Shown: positions 43,998-56,492 of the stretch, in pieces
Numbering within the stretch: the stretch's first letter is position 1
How the letters are laid out: the number at the start of each line of letters is the position of its first letter
Origin: Cannabis sativa
Taxonomy: Eukaryota > Streptophyta > Magnoliopsida > Rosales > Cannabaceae
Length of the DNA stretch: 64,000 nucleotides
Assembly: GCF_029168945.1 (NCBI RefSeq)
Contig: NC_083610.1
Location: 77,367,580 to 77,431,579 of the forward strand
Direction of reading: 5' to 3'
Made by a program: the position numbers and the translations under genes
The notes under the pieces: model-generated
Database searches by the model: none
Told to the model about the DNA's origin: nothing
What the model saw: the letters and a program-made list of their open reading frames with translations, nothing else

Positions 43998-46900
43998 AAC
44001 TCCCACTTGCACTAATATAAAACAAAAAGTGCGTTTCAAATAATCTCAACACCTCGATATACAAATCAAGTGTAGTAGTAGTAAACTCCTCGTAATAGGA
44101 TCTGAAAGGTTGAATTAAACACAACCTTTTCTCCACCATTACTCTTCCTTAATCACAAAATCATTGATAATGTGAAATTCCTCTCTATATGTCTACTCTC
44201 TTGGGATACTGGATTCTATACTTTTGGCAACTACTTTTTGGTTAATCAAGAAATTAACACTAGTAGTTTAAGGCAATTTGGAATGATGCCAAAGATGTAT
44301 AGAACTTTCCTTAGACTGAATAAGTACCTTTCCTGCAACTTTAACATTCGGCTTCCTCTCTCCAGACCTAGAAACTTCAGATAGGTTTTTACACTTCTCC
44401 AAAATCACTATTCCACCCCCAGAGTAATCACCATCTTATCAGAAAGATTTTCTAGCACAAAGGCAAATTTCGAAATCTGATATGGTGTAGTGTAAGAGTT
44501 TTAAACACACCCTTATAGACTAACATATAGTTCCTCTTCTTTATCTTAAGATTTACTTGATTGTCTTCCAATGTTCTTCTCCCCGGATTGATCGATACCT
44601 ACTCATTACTCCCACTCAACACAGTGTCCTGGTCTAAGGCATGCAAAAGCATATCTAAGACCTCTCACTGTTGATATAAGAAATTCTTTCACGGCTTTAT
44701 CTTTTCTGGAATAGTTGAGACTTTTCCTTTGATAAATAAAATCTATACCTAAGAAGTTGTGAAGCTTCTATAGATTGCCATTAGAAAGAAAATGCTTCAG
44801 CATCTTACTAAAGTAAGTTGCTTGCATTAGAGTAAGTAATTACCAGGTATACCAACAAGCCATAGGTTTAGATAAACTCAAACCTATAATACTAGGAACA
44901 GGAAGTTTTGTTAAGTCCATAGAATAGACTTATTAACTAAAATTTCCTTTTATGTCCTTGTAATAGAAAACTTTAGGTTATTCCATGTGAATGGATTAAA
45001 CCATAGTTCTATTGGCTTTCTTCTTAGTTTCTTATCTTGACAATCCATTACTTGTTTAAACTCACAATGGATTTTAATCACTAGTGTCTCCCAAGTCATA
45101 AGAAGTGAAGTTCCTAGAAACTCTCCCACTACGACAAGGTACCGTGAATTATGTCGAAGAAAACTAAATGGTATTAACCTCTTTGGTTGTGACAAGACAA
45201 CAGAGGCAGTGGGATCATCATATGTTATATAAGATGATAGAACACTTTTGGAATCAAGAATTAAATATCTCCTTTATTTGCTACTTGTTTTTCAGACTTA
45301 GTCATTTTCTTAGAAAAGTAGTATTTGTTTGAACAAACACTTTCTTATCTATTGACATTGGGATGGTCCACCCCTAATCACTTAGAATAGCTAACAAACC
45401 ATGGTTAACAGTTCTAGCTTTTCTTAAGATTTTGATTAGGTCATCCATGAATCTAGTAATGATTTACATTAAGTATACAATCATTACATCATTCTGAAAT
45501 TGTATTACCATGTATGATTTTAGGCAACGACTAGTAACTAATCATCAACCTGGAACTCGAAATTTCTGGGGAGGTAAGTTTGGATATAATTCAAAAATCA
45601 ATTTAATGATCTTTGAACTGCATATCAACTAACTATTTCTCCACCCCTATCGACTTCACAAGATCTTTAACTACTTACCTTAATGGTTTTAACCATTGCT
45701 AGAAATTAATGAAATTTTTCAAACATTTCAAATTTCTTTGCTAAAAGGTATAATCTAGAGTTATCGTTTTAAGAATACAACGAAAAACTCATATCCACCC
45801 TCGAATGTACATCCATCTCGCGAATGAGATGAACTACTTTCAAAGGATATAGGCATATTAACTCTTTGCGTAGATTGATCTTGTCAAATCCACTATGAAC
45901 AAGATACAAATACCATAGATTAAAAAAAATGTTAGTGTCTTTTGATGACTTAGGTATAGTTAAATCAAAGAGTTCTTAGAATACTTCAGTGGATCCCCGG
46001 TCAGAATACCTAACTCATATTCCATACAGTTTTAATCCATTAATAGAAGATGGATATTAAACACTTAAGAAAGTGTAACTGTATTGTATTCTGGAATTAG
46101 AAATATAAGAAAATTTCTATTTGGAATTTAAAATTAAAGTCAAAGACTTAAACTTATACCAAAAATAATGAGTAATTCTATCTTGGACCAGCACTACTAA
46201 TACAAACTCTAAGTCAGATTTGCCCATACAAGTAGGAGATTTCTAAGATTGAGGATTTATATCAATTGGGAATAGAATTTCGGATTATAATCATATACGT
46301 CATTTAATTTCTTAAGAGAAAATATAGAATGACATGAAGTGATTTATAGACCATTCATCCAATGATATGTTTTTAAAGCTAATTCGAAATGAATAAGCTA
46401 AGAGGAATTAGGATAATTTCGTTTAAAATAAGAATCCAACGATGCTTCGATTAGCGAAAGTCAAAGTAATCTTATTTATACAATCTTCTTGTTTCATATC
46501 GTAAAAATACTAGTCTAAGGTGTCATCAATTGATGAACAACTAGATGTCGCATATACAATATTTATCTTTCGAGATCTAACACTATTATGTATGTCTAAT
46601 GGTGAAAATCCACTAGGGATTTATCTCATTAGATAAACAAGCCAAGTTAGACCAACAATGAAGATTCGAAATTAAACTACAACTTAATAACGAAAAATAA
46701 CATGGTTCAATATAAATTCATACACAATTCGAAATTATAAGCATATAAAGCAAGTAGGAATGACAAGTGAAAATACTAAAACATACAATCCTAAATAATT
46801 TCCAAGGTTTTTCAACAACCGATACAAAGGTCCCGTTTGAAGAGTCAAAGCATCATCCATTGAATAGAAAGTTGTCGCTCATCTAAAATGTTAAACATTC

Positions 46901-49900
46901 TAGCAACCTTTTATTCGATCAAGATTGGAATTCAGCGTTGTCCCGTTTAGGCGAGAGTCAAGGCAATTCTATCTTATGAGCTTCCACCATTGTTTCATAA
47001 TTTGCAAGTCAAGTATGGTCGCCACCATTAGGGTGATCCATACCATACAAAACACTTACAAACTACTTATCATGCGAGGTTAAACGGTGCGAAATTGCTA
47101 ATGAACGTTCCTCCATTAGGGAGGATTACTCACTAAAACAAACGCGGTGTAAAACCCACAATGGAGATCGAATATCTTTTGATAATAAAGCTCATTATTT
47201 AAAAAGAGTTGTATTTTCTTTTATTCTCTTTATTTATTCTATTTATTTTAAATATATATTTATTTAATTAAAATTCCAATTTAGAATGAAAAATTCTAAA
47301 TATAAATTTTAATTTAATATTTATAAATTTTACTTAGATGGATATGAAAATAACATGAATTATTTCCATCTTAGTAATAATTTCCAATAAATATTTAGAA
47401 AAAATATTTAAGTTGTTACAAAATTAATTTAAATAAATTTACAACTCAAATTTAATTTTCCATAAATATATATTGCATTTCGAAAAATTAAAGTATATAA
47501 GAATACAATTTTCGAAAAATGCATATTAAAATAAAAAATAAATCCTGGAAAAAATTATTCTAATTTAATGTTGGCCCAAAATTAATTAATAAAATTAATT
47601 TACAACAAAAATATAATTTTCCTATTTAATTAAATATATAAGAAAAATTTCAAATATTTAAGTATGATGATGAAAATCAACTTAAATATTAATTTTCTAT
47701 TTAATTAAATACACTAGAAAAATACTTCAAGCAAAAATATCACCTATCTAGATTTTCCTTTGACTAATTAATTCAATTTCTAATAATATATTTTAATTCA
47801 ATTTATTTTAAATTAATCAATAAATGAAAAAATCATTGATTTAAGTTGATCCAAGAATTAATTAAAAATAATTAATTTACAACTTAATCTATTTTTCAAG
47901 ATAAAATTCGAAATTCTAGCATTTAAGAAATGCAATTTCGAAAATTGATTAATAAAATAAAGAAAAAATATATTTTGAAAATTATTTAAATTTAGTTGAA
48001 AAATTAAATTTCAACTAAAAATAATTTTCTATTTAATTAAATGTCATGAAAAAGAAATATTTAAGTATGATGATAAAAATCAACTTAGATATTTAATTTT
48101 CAAATTAATTAAATGTATTAAATTCAAGAAATAAATAATTAAGTGTAGAGAAGGCTTAATTATTAATTTCTAGTTTAATACTAGGAAAAATATACTTAAA
48201 ATAAATTGTACCAAAATTAATTATTTAAATAATTAATTTCACAATGTATAATATTTTCCTATTTAATATTAGAAATAATAAGTAGTCTAGAAATAACTAT
48301 CTAGAAAATATCTTATTTGACTAAGTATCTTTTCCACAAAATTTGAAAAATATCTAATTTAAGTTGTATTAGAAAAAATCTAGAACTTAAATATTTTTCA
48401 AATTTAAATTTAATTAAATATCAAAAATTAAGTTGTAACCACTTAATTTGAAAATATTCGATTTTAAGTTAATATTCGAAAAGATATTAACTTAAAAAAA
48501 ATATCTAAAGAATCTTAATAACCAATGCCTAAAATTCCTCAACTTAATTTTGAAATTTGAAATTCAAAAGATATTCAGATTTAAGTTGGTTAGTTGTAGA
48601 TAACTAAATATCAACTTAAATAGGAATATTTAATGAAAAATTTAAATTAAGCTCCAGAAAGAATCTAGATGGTTATAATTCTATATTTAATTAAATACAA
48701 GAAAATACATATAGTTTAGCTTAGAATATAAAATTCCTTAAACTATATTTTTCTTAAATTAATTTCAAAATAAATGAAATTAATTATGTTGCTAATCAAT
48801 TTTAATTAGGTTAAACTAGTGTAATTAACCTAGTACAGTCATTCAAATCAGGCAAATGGGCCTTCACAATTGGGGTGGTTTGTGTGAGGGGGTGCTGGGT
48901 TCAGTATGTCGTACCCACTTCTATGGCTCCCAACTCTCACACAAGGCCCAAAAGAGAGGAATTTAACCTTAATAAGAACAACTGTTATTAATTGAATATG
49001 CCCAAAAACTAAATGGGCCTAAATAAATTCTATCAAAAACTATGATAATTTATTTTACCAACATTAACCTATATGCATCTATAATTAAATTAAACACATA
49101 GGCTCACACAGGCACACTTTGGATGGGTCCTATCATGTTGCTAGGTCATACACAGATGAAAGAAGATTGTAAATATACCTGTTACAAATTATTATCTTGA
49201 CCAAGGGAGCCATCAGATCATTAGATCAGGCAAAAAGTAACCATGGCTATTTGCAATCAAGTAATAATAGGTTTTAAAAACTTACACATAAGCTAAAACA
49301 CATACTCCTGCAACAAGGTTAGTTGGATAGTTGGATGTAGGATTTATTTAATTTTAAATTAAATATTTAATTTCGAAAATAATTAATTAAATAAAAAAAA
49401 TAATTATTGAAAAAATAATTATTAAATATTTATTAAATTTTTCGAAAAATTTAAAAAAAATTTGAAAAATTCGAAATTTAGAAAAAATCTAAATTTAAAA
49501 TTAAACCTACAATTTTTGAAAAATTAGGTTTCAACCAACCTAAATATCATTTCAAAAAAAATTGCTAACTACTTTTAAATTTTAAATGTTATTTTATAAA
49601 TAAAAATTAAATAAAAAATTAGAAAAGATAAATAAATATCTTTTTCAAATTTTAAATGTAATTTAAATAAATAAAATAACAAAATTTAAAAAAAATAGCA
49701 AAATATCTTATATCATTTAAAAATTACATGATTATTAATATCTTATTTTTAAATTTAAAATAAGATAAGATATAATCAAATTTTAAAATAAGATAGATTT
49801 TTTTAAGCAAAAAGATAAATACTAATTCTATTCAAATTCAAATTACACTAATATCTTGAATTAAATTAAAAAAAATTTAAATTAATTCAAAATGATAATT

Positions 49901-50333
49901 AGAATTGAATTAGGAATAGTAATAGTATATATACAAAACCATACAAAAAATTGGAAGTTAATTCCATTTAAAAAGTATGAAAAATTGAAGAAAAAGGAAA
50001 AAATCCGAAACTGTACGGACAGTTCTCATGATCGAGGAAACTATCAAGACAAAATTCCCGATTTTGTTAAATCTTCAAAAAATCATAACTAATTCAAATA
50101 AAATCCAAATTGAGTTCTGTAAAAGGCTAACTTGCTTAATTTTTTCCATACTATCCAATAAAAATAATTCCAGAACCGAAATAACAATTATTTTTCACGA
50201 AAATTTCACAATCATCAATCAATCATCAAATAACACTCAATACAACATGATACCATCCAAAGAACATACAAACAATCGTTTTAAAGTCCAAATTACATGT
50301 AAGTAAATCAATTACCATGGCTCTGAGGCCAGT
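43998..50333 (-). pseudogene. B internal region: copia pol remnants and AT-rich leader
   Basis: Read on the minus strand from 50333: PBS, AT-rich non-coding 2.7 kb, then scattered copia Pol remnants parallel to A. The short open frame at 44950-45195 matches the one at 13011-13289 of A but has no known domain. The stop in the RT/RNase H remnant near 44630 is shared with A. Many differences from A fall at CAG or CTG triplets. Confidence 0.65.
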
Positions 50334-52224
50334 TGTTGGAAATTATTTTACCAGGATCTTAGATCTACTCACAAGTATGTTTATTAACATCCTAAATATG
50401 AACTTTCTAAAACGATAAAATAAACACATATAAAGTTTAAGAAACCTTACATTGGGTGCAGCGGAATAATATGACTCCTTCCGTTCGTATATCTAGCCCT
50501 TGATTCCTTTCTCAGAAAGGTAACATTATCAATATCCGAACCTCGGATCTCTTTCTCTCGAATCTTTGATGCCGAAACTCCTTTTCTTGAATGTCTTTCT
50601 TCACGATCTTCCTCACTATGATCGAGGTATCACTTGATGTGTGTGGGCACTACTCTAATCACTAAGAGAGGTTCGAAATATTGAGGAAGAAAAGAGAGAG
50701 AGAGTGGCGGCTAGAGAAGAGAGTGGAGGCTCGTGTTTTTCCGATTCGTAAAGTGTAATTTTCCCGAAGCCTTCACTATCTATTTATAAAAGCATTCCTC
50801 TGGGCTTGATTTGAATTATATGGCATTAAAATAATTAAAAAAAAATCATTTAAAAAAGATGACATAAGTGGCCGGCCCTAGGCTAGGTGGACTGGGCCTT
50901 ATTTTTGCAATTTTGCAATTTTACCACTTTTGTATCTGATTTTCTCAAAAATGCCAATTTCCTAATTCAATCATTTAAATGCCAATTCTAACTATTTAAT
51001 AACTATAAATAATTATTAAATAATATTGTCATTTATCATATTTATTAATTGAACCATACAAAGTATCATAATTAACAAATATGCCCCTATAAACTCTTTC
51101 TTTACAATTTCGCCCTTACTTAAGTGAAAATTTCACAAATAGACATAGTCTAATTCGTGAATTATAATTGATTAATCAAAACCAATTACATGAGTCTTAC
51201 AAGCAATATTATCTCAACTAGTGGGGGGACCATGGGTCTATATAACCGAGCTTCCAATAAGTAGATCAAGAATTTAGCACTAAAATTCACTAACTTATTA
51301 ATTCTTCGTTGAATCCACGCATAGAACTTAGAATTGCACTCTCAGTTATATAGAATGCTCTATATGTTCCACCATATAGACACATCATTAGTTATCCATT
51401 GTTATAATCCTAATGTGATCAATGATCCTCTATATGAATGATCTACACTGTAAAGGGATTAAATTACCGTTACACCCTACAATGTATTTATTCCTTAAAA
51501 CACTTGACCCCGTATAAATGATATTTCAGCTAATGTGAAATGAGTACTCCACCATTTATGTTCGTTTGGTCAAGCTCGAAGGAGATCATCCTTTGCTTAC
51601 TATTCGCCGACAGGCTATGCGTATTCCATGTTTATGATAGCGCTCCCACTCAATTGCACTACCGTGTTCCCAAAATGTACGTATCACCCTGACCTAAAAG
51701 TAGGCTTAACTAACAAATCAAAGAACACGAATAGCCTTTCAAGATTGAGCCTAATCATATCTGGATTAAGATCATTTGATCTAGGATCAACTAGGCGATA
51801 TTGACTTGAATAGATTTTACGGTAAGTTTAATTAAATCTAAGTCAAAGTTCAATATCATTCCTTCCGATGCATACTCCATGCATCCAACCTGAGCTTTAC
51901 TTTAACCAATGTTCTGGAAAGAACATAGTATTTCTCCAAATACAAGTAAACTCTTGTTGTAGATTATCATATCAGTAAAACCCTATGTCTGATAAATCTA
52001 GGAAACTTTATTCACATAGTCATGTTTACTTTCCAATGTGTTGACGACACAATAAACAGGATCAAGTATGTGAAAAGGGTTTCAGATGAATTTATACATT
52101 ATGTACATATAATCATGAAATAAATCATGTGAACCATGCAACATTAAATGTTATTTCTGATCTATATTAATAAGTAAATCTGATTATATTGAAATGAGTT
52201 TTATTTAGGGCATAAAACCCAACA
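50334..52224 (-). repeat. B 5' LTR (right end on the plus strand)
   Basis: 1891 bp, adjacent to the PBS-like site, so it is the 5' LTR. It matches the left LTR well but with clusters of odd differences (see findings). Confidence 0.85.
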
Positions 52225-52259
52225 TATATATAAATATATATATATCTATATCACTATAC

Positions 52260-52260
<1 letters not shown>

Positions 52261-52304
<44 letters not shown>
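52261..52304. repeat. (ATT)n microsatellite
   Basis: About 14 units of TTA/ATT following ACTATACG. The equivalent spot in duplication unit 1 (29520-29535) has a mixed TTATTG repeat and is where G2 inserted. Confidence 0.9.
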
Positions 52305-53406
52305 AAGTCTTTTTTTTTTAACAATTTAGATGCCAAAGTATTTTTTTATTTAAGGTGAGATTTTTTTGTGTTAATAAATTGATTTTCTCACCTTTATAAT
52401 TGTTTTTAATGCACTTTTCTATCATAAGAAAGAATCTTATTTCATCTTTCCATTTTATATGTTTGGAAACTTCTTGTAAGACAAGAAATTCTCTTATGAA
52501 AAATTGGCTTTCTATGGAAACTTTGATCATGATTATTTTTCCTTAATGAATTCGATTGTGTCTTGATAAGATCAGATTAAGCACACTGTTTTTAGCAGGT
52601 ATCAAGTCCATATACATGATCGGACACTATTTTGGCAAGTTTCCTTTTTTGGTCTGGTTTGTTGCTACAGAACCTGTCTCTGATGTTGCAAAACAAGATT
52701 TTCGTTTAGGAAAGTTTGTACAACTATGGAATCGACTTTGTAGTTGTCTCTAGGATTTCTATGTACTATAAATAGAACCTAGAGAGTAGCCAATCAATTC
52801 AACTCTTCTAGCTTTCATTTTTTACATATTCTCATTTGTGAAGAGAGAGTTCTTTTTGTGAGAACCTAGTTGTTAATCTAGGTTTTAGTGTTGATAAATT
52901 TATTCTTATACTGGTCTTAGGGTTGGTTAGAACATCTTGATTGAACAAGAGAAAGGTCTTCGGGAGAAGACTTGTTCAAGCCTTACTTCAAGAGGAAGTA
53001 AGCACTCACACTTCAAAGACGAAGGGAGTTCGTTGTTTGAAGGTGGTTCTGAAATCAGATTCATGAAGTGCATTACAAAAGATTGCAGCAAAGATTTAGA
53101 GGGAGTCTAAACTTGTTTAAGTCAATTGTCTTTGTAATTGTTGATACTTTATTAATTGATTTCTTTCTCTGGGCGTGCCTCGTGGACTAGGAGTGTTCAA
53201 AAGAACACTGATACCACGTACAAATCTCTTGTGTCAAGTGATTTTATTTTCTGCAATTATTTTTATTTCTGTTGGTTCTGGTTTGTTTTTGCAAAACTGT
53301 TTTCTGCAGTAACAGAATTACATTCTGCTATTGCAGACTATTACAGTTAAATATTTATTAGTTTTCTATAATAATTATTGACATTTGCAAAAACTTAATT
53401 TTTTAA
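52305..53406 (+). mobile_element. Putative solo LTR or LTR-like insertion
   Basis: This 1.1-kb block interrupts duplication unit 2. It has LTR-like features: a TATA box (CTATAAATAG near 52768), a leader-like stretch with CTTCGGGAGAAG, and a terminal part rich in TTCTGCAG and TGCAGAC ending ATTACA near 53345, reminiscent of the large copia Sire/Maximus LTRs. It also holds perfect small hairpins (AAGGTGAGA...TCTCACCTT near 52354-52396; TTCTTGTAAGACAAGAA near 52471). No clear TSD was found. Short open frames inside have no recognisable product. Confidence 0.45.
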
Positions 53407-53639
53407 TTATTATTATTATTTTTATCACCTTTTTTTTAAATAAATAAATTTATATATATTTATATCACAATTAACAAAAAAGAAATAATAACTATTAAAA
53501 ATAAATAAATAACCAATTTTTTTTTTCAAATATCACTCATCAATTAATTACTCACATTTTTTTTCTTTTTCAAACTATAATCAATATATATATATATCAT
53601 ATATTCCTCTAATTTTTTTCACCGCCATATATATATATA
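53407..53639. repeat. Tandem duplication unit D2 (right part)
   Basis: Near-identical to 41886-42111. Together with the ACTATACG sequence at 52253 it forms the second unit of an old tandem duplication. Confidence 0.7.
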
Positions 53640-53787
53640 ATCTTCATACCTCTCACTATTTTGCTTATTGGTATATATACCTCTTATTATCATTTTTTTT
53701 TTAATTTTATGTGTATAGAAAAATAGTTTTCCACTTCTATATTATTTTTTTAAAGTTACTTTCGTTAGTATTGATTTTGTATTTTGT

Positions 53788-54705
53788 TTATACATATTAT
53801 AAAAGAGAAGTATGAGGTAATGACATGGCTCTCTAAAATCACTCAAAATAACTCTATCTATTTTCTCCTTAAATATCTCATTTAAATTAATAAAATAACA
53901 CTTTAAAATCACTTAAAATAGTTCTATCTAATTTTTTATTTTTAATTCTTTTTATAAATATTAATTGATTAATTAACTAAAAAAATTATTTGTATCCAAT
54001 TCAAAAAAATTTCTAACTAACTAAAATAACAATAGGTAGCAACTAAAAAAAATATTATAATTATCATTAATAATAATATTAATATTAATAACAATTAAAA
54101 AAAATATTTATTAAAATAAATAAATAAATTTTCTAAACTAATAAAAAAAAAAGATAAGTAGCAACCAAAAAAATATTTTTCTTCTTATTATTAAAAATAA
54201 TATATATGTGTATAGTGTAAAAAACCCGTATGAAAGTATTAAAAAAATATTGTGTCAAAAAATAAAATCTAAATATGATTCTTGTAGTCCGTTTATAAAT
54301 AGTGGAGTGAAATACAATGATGACAATAATAATTTTGAATATAATGACAAGATACGGTTATAACAACGATTTTGAATTAACGTAGTCCCGACTACAAGAC
54401 ATTAATGATACAACAATTTTGAGATCATATATATATGGTCATTTTTTAATAGGTTTATTAATTAATTTTTTAGACCTCAATTTTGTGTAAATGTTCTTCA
54501 AATTTTATTTTTTTTTGAAAATAAATCTTTATTTCTTTTATTTATTAAATAAGAAATTGTATGATAATTTTTTTTTTTATATTTTTGAATTAAAAAAATA
54601 GTAAAATAGTTACTTATATTGTTAAAATAAAATATTAAATTTTGAAATTTAATATATATTATTAAACAAAATATAACTGTACGCGAAGTGCGAATTGTTT
54701 ACTAA
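53788..54705 (+). mobile_element. Helitron-like non-autonomous remnant
   Basis: The left end TATACATATTATAAAAGAGA followed by GACATGGC, and the right end with CGCGAAGTGCG (a short CGC/GCG hairpin) followed by CTAA and a T, resemble plant Helitron ends. There is no coding capacity and the hairpin is weak. The boundaries are tentative. Confidence 0.4.
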
Positions 54706-55327
54706 TTTATAATATAAAAAATAAAATTTAAAATAATTAATTATTGGCATATAAAAAACATGCACGAATGTTACAGACCATTTCTTATTCTTTATAATTT
54801 TCTAAAAATAAACAAGATGTAAATAAAATAATGAACACTATCGTATCAATATAACTTTTTTTTGGTGTAAAAAAGCCTGTTATGTGCCATGAGCGTCCAT
54901 TATTTATTAAAAATATGGACTAATTGGTAATTAACGAAAAGTAAAAGCCCCTAAAAAAATAAAAGTAAAAGTAAAATACCTAAACAAAAATGACAAAATA
55001 AATACAATCCCAATTTAAGCACGTGAGGTGGGCATCACTAACATAGGTTTGGATCGTAAGATTCTCACGTGCGAGCTTCATACGTGTGTAATGCAAATGA
55101 CTATTTTGTTTTGTTTTTTTTATTTTAATAAAAGAGAAACTATCGTATTCACACGACTCGTGAAAAATCCTTAAAAAAAAGAAAAAAAAATTAAACTACC
55201 GACATTGCCCACACAAATTCTAAACAAATCAATTTAGAAAGATGGGTATTTTGGGGATTTCATTAATGAATTAGACCGGCCGACGAACGGAGAAAAACCC
55301 GGCCGGGGAGAGTGGCTCGATATTTCC
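54706..55327. other. Intergenic and upstream region of the helicase gene
   Basis: AT-rich DNA becoming more mixed after about 55015. Two ACGTG motifs (near 55021 and 55066) and one ATACGTGTG motif (near 55081) are present; ACGT cores are possible bZIP or bHLH sites. No gene seen. Confidence 0.4.
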
Positions 55328-55335
55328 TATATAAA
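55328..55335 (+). promoter_or_regulatory. TATA box of the helicase gene
   Basis: TATATAAA, followed about 30-50 bases later by a CT-rich stretch (TTTCTCTCTGG and CTCTCTCTCT), a usual start region in plants. Transcription likely starts near 55360. Confidence 0.6.
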
Positions 55336-55359
55336 CCCGTAAGTAAGCCCCTTATTTCT

Positions 55360-56492
55360 TCATTTTAGGTTCTTTCTCTCTGGCTTTGCTCTCTCTCTCT
55401 CTTAACTCAACCCTATAACTTCTAAATCAAATATTATTTTATATCTTCACCTTCTAATTTTTCTATACGAGAAAGCTATTTAAAGAGGTAAATTTTCCGT
55501 TAGCTACAGTATTTTCCCCTAAATTTATTTAATTTTTTTTATCATACAGAAAGATCAGTGAATATGGATAATGAGATTGAAGAAAATATTTAATCTTGGC
55601 GTTTGACTATTATAGATTAATGCTTAAACTTATTGGAATGACTTTGTGTGTCGTGAATTTGAATAAGTTAGTTTGGGTTCGATCTGTGTAGAACTTGTGT
55701 GGATTGTGGTTTTGAGGACTGGGCATATGAATTAGTGTTACGAGGATTGGATTGTGGAGCCTTATGGAAGTATTTTTTTTTCCTTTTCATTGTGTGTGTG
55801 TGTGTCGAAATCCCTAGAATGAATGTTAGGTTAGTTGCGAGGATTGAAATTGTGGACGGTATGAGGGGTTGTTTGTGCTTTTGATCTAGTTTTGTTTATT
55901 GGATTGATTGAATAATTGTTAGTGATGATAGTGTTATGTGGATGGTGTTCTTAGCAATATATTTTCATCTACTTTATCGTCTTTTTAAGGGATTATAACG
56001 CTTACTGATGTTGCTTTTAGGGTTTTCTCTACTAATATTCTTAGTTGTATTGGGCCTTACTCTGCATTGTGCTATTTGGTGCCGTTGCAATGGTCAAATA
56101 TCATTCCTCTTAGTTACATACATGTATGCCATATCCTTTTTACTTTGATTTATCACTGATTCTATGGTGTTATATCATTCAGGATACATAGTAAAATTAA
56201 ATTTATTCCCGAAAAGTTCTTTTACTTGATGACTTGAAGTTCATGGTATTACTCGGTGATCTGACAGACCTTGTTTTAGTTTGATAAACCCTTAGTGCCA
56301 GTTCATACTTTTTTCTTTTAATTTCTTATTCTCAATCAGGTTCATGAGATTTTTTTTTTACTTAAATTTATTGCTTTGCAATTTTGGAAATTTTATTATT
56401 ATTATCCTTATTATTTTTTGACAGAAAGAGCTAGTTGGCACTGAGTTGGACTGTTCGTTACGAAGTTTAGTTTGTATGTATTTACATATGAG
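55360..56492 (+). other. 5'UTR of the helicase gene with a probable 937-bp intron
   Basis: A leader exon of about 130 bases would end at 55487 (AAAGAG before GTAAAT). The likely acceptor is TTGACAG at 56424. The second leader exon then reaches the start codon at 56493. An in-frame upstream ATG at 56472 would add only seven residues. A small open frame at 55699-55884 lies in the intron and is not thought to be real. Confidence 0.55.

Larger units (their letters stand above)
42112..52224 (-). mobile_element. Copia element B, complete but non-coding, minus orientation
   Basis: B has two LTRs (42112-43997 and 50334-52224), an inverted PBS-like site (50331-50320), a polypurine tract just right of 43997, and the TSD TATAT at both ends (42107-42111, 52225-52229; low-complexity DNA, so weaker evidence). 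The internal 6.3 kb (43998-50333) is the reverse of the internal region of A, with the same AT-rich stretch (47200-49900) and the same pol remnants (44200-46900). It encodes no intact protein. A and B are two copies of one non-autonomous family. Confidence 0.88.

Noticed and set aside
52261..52304. CRISPR-like regular repeat
   Set aside because: Simple ATT microsatellite in a plant nuclear genome.
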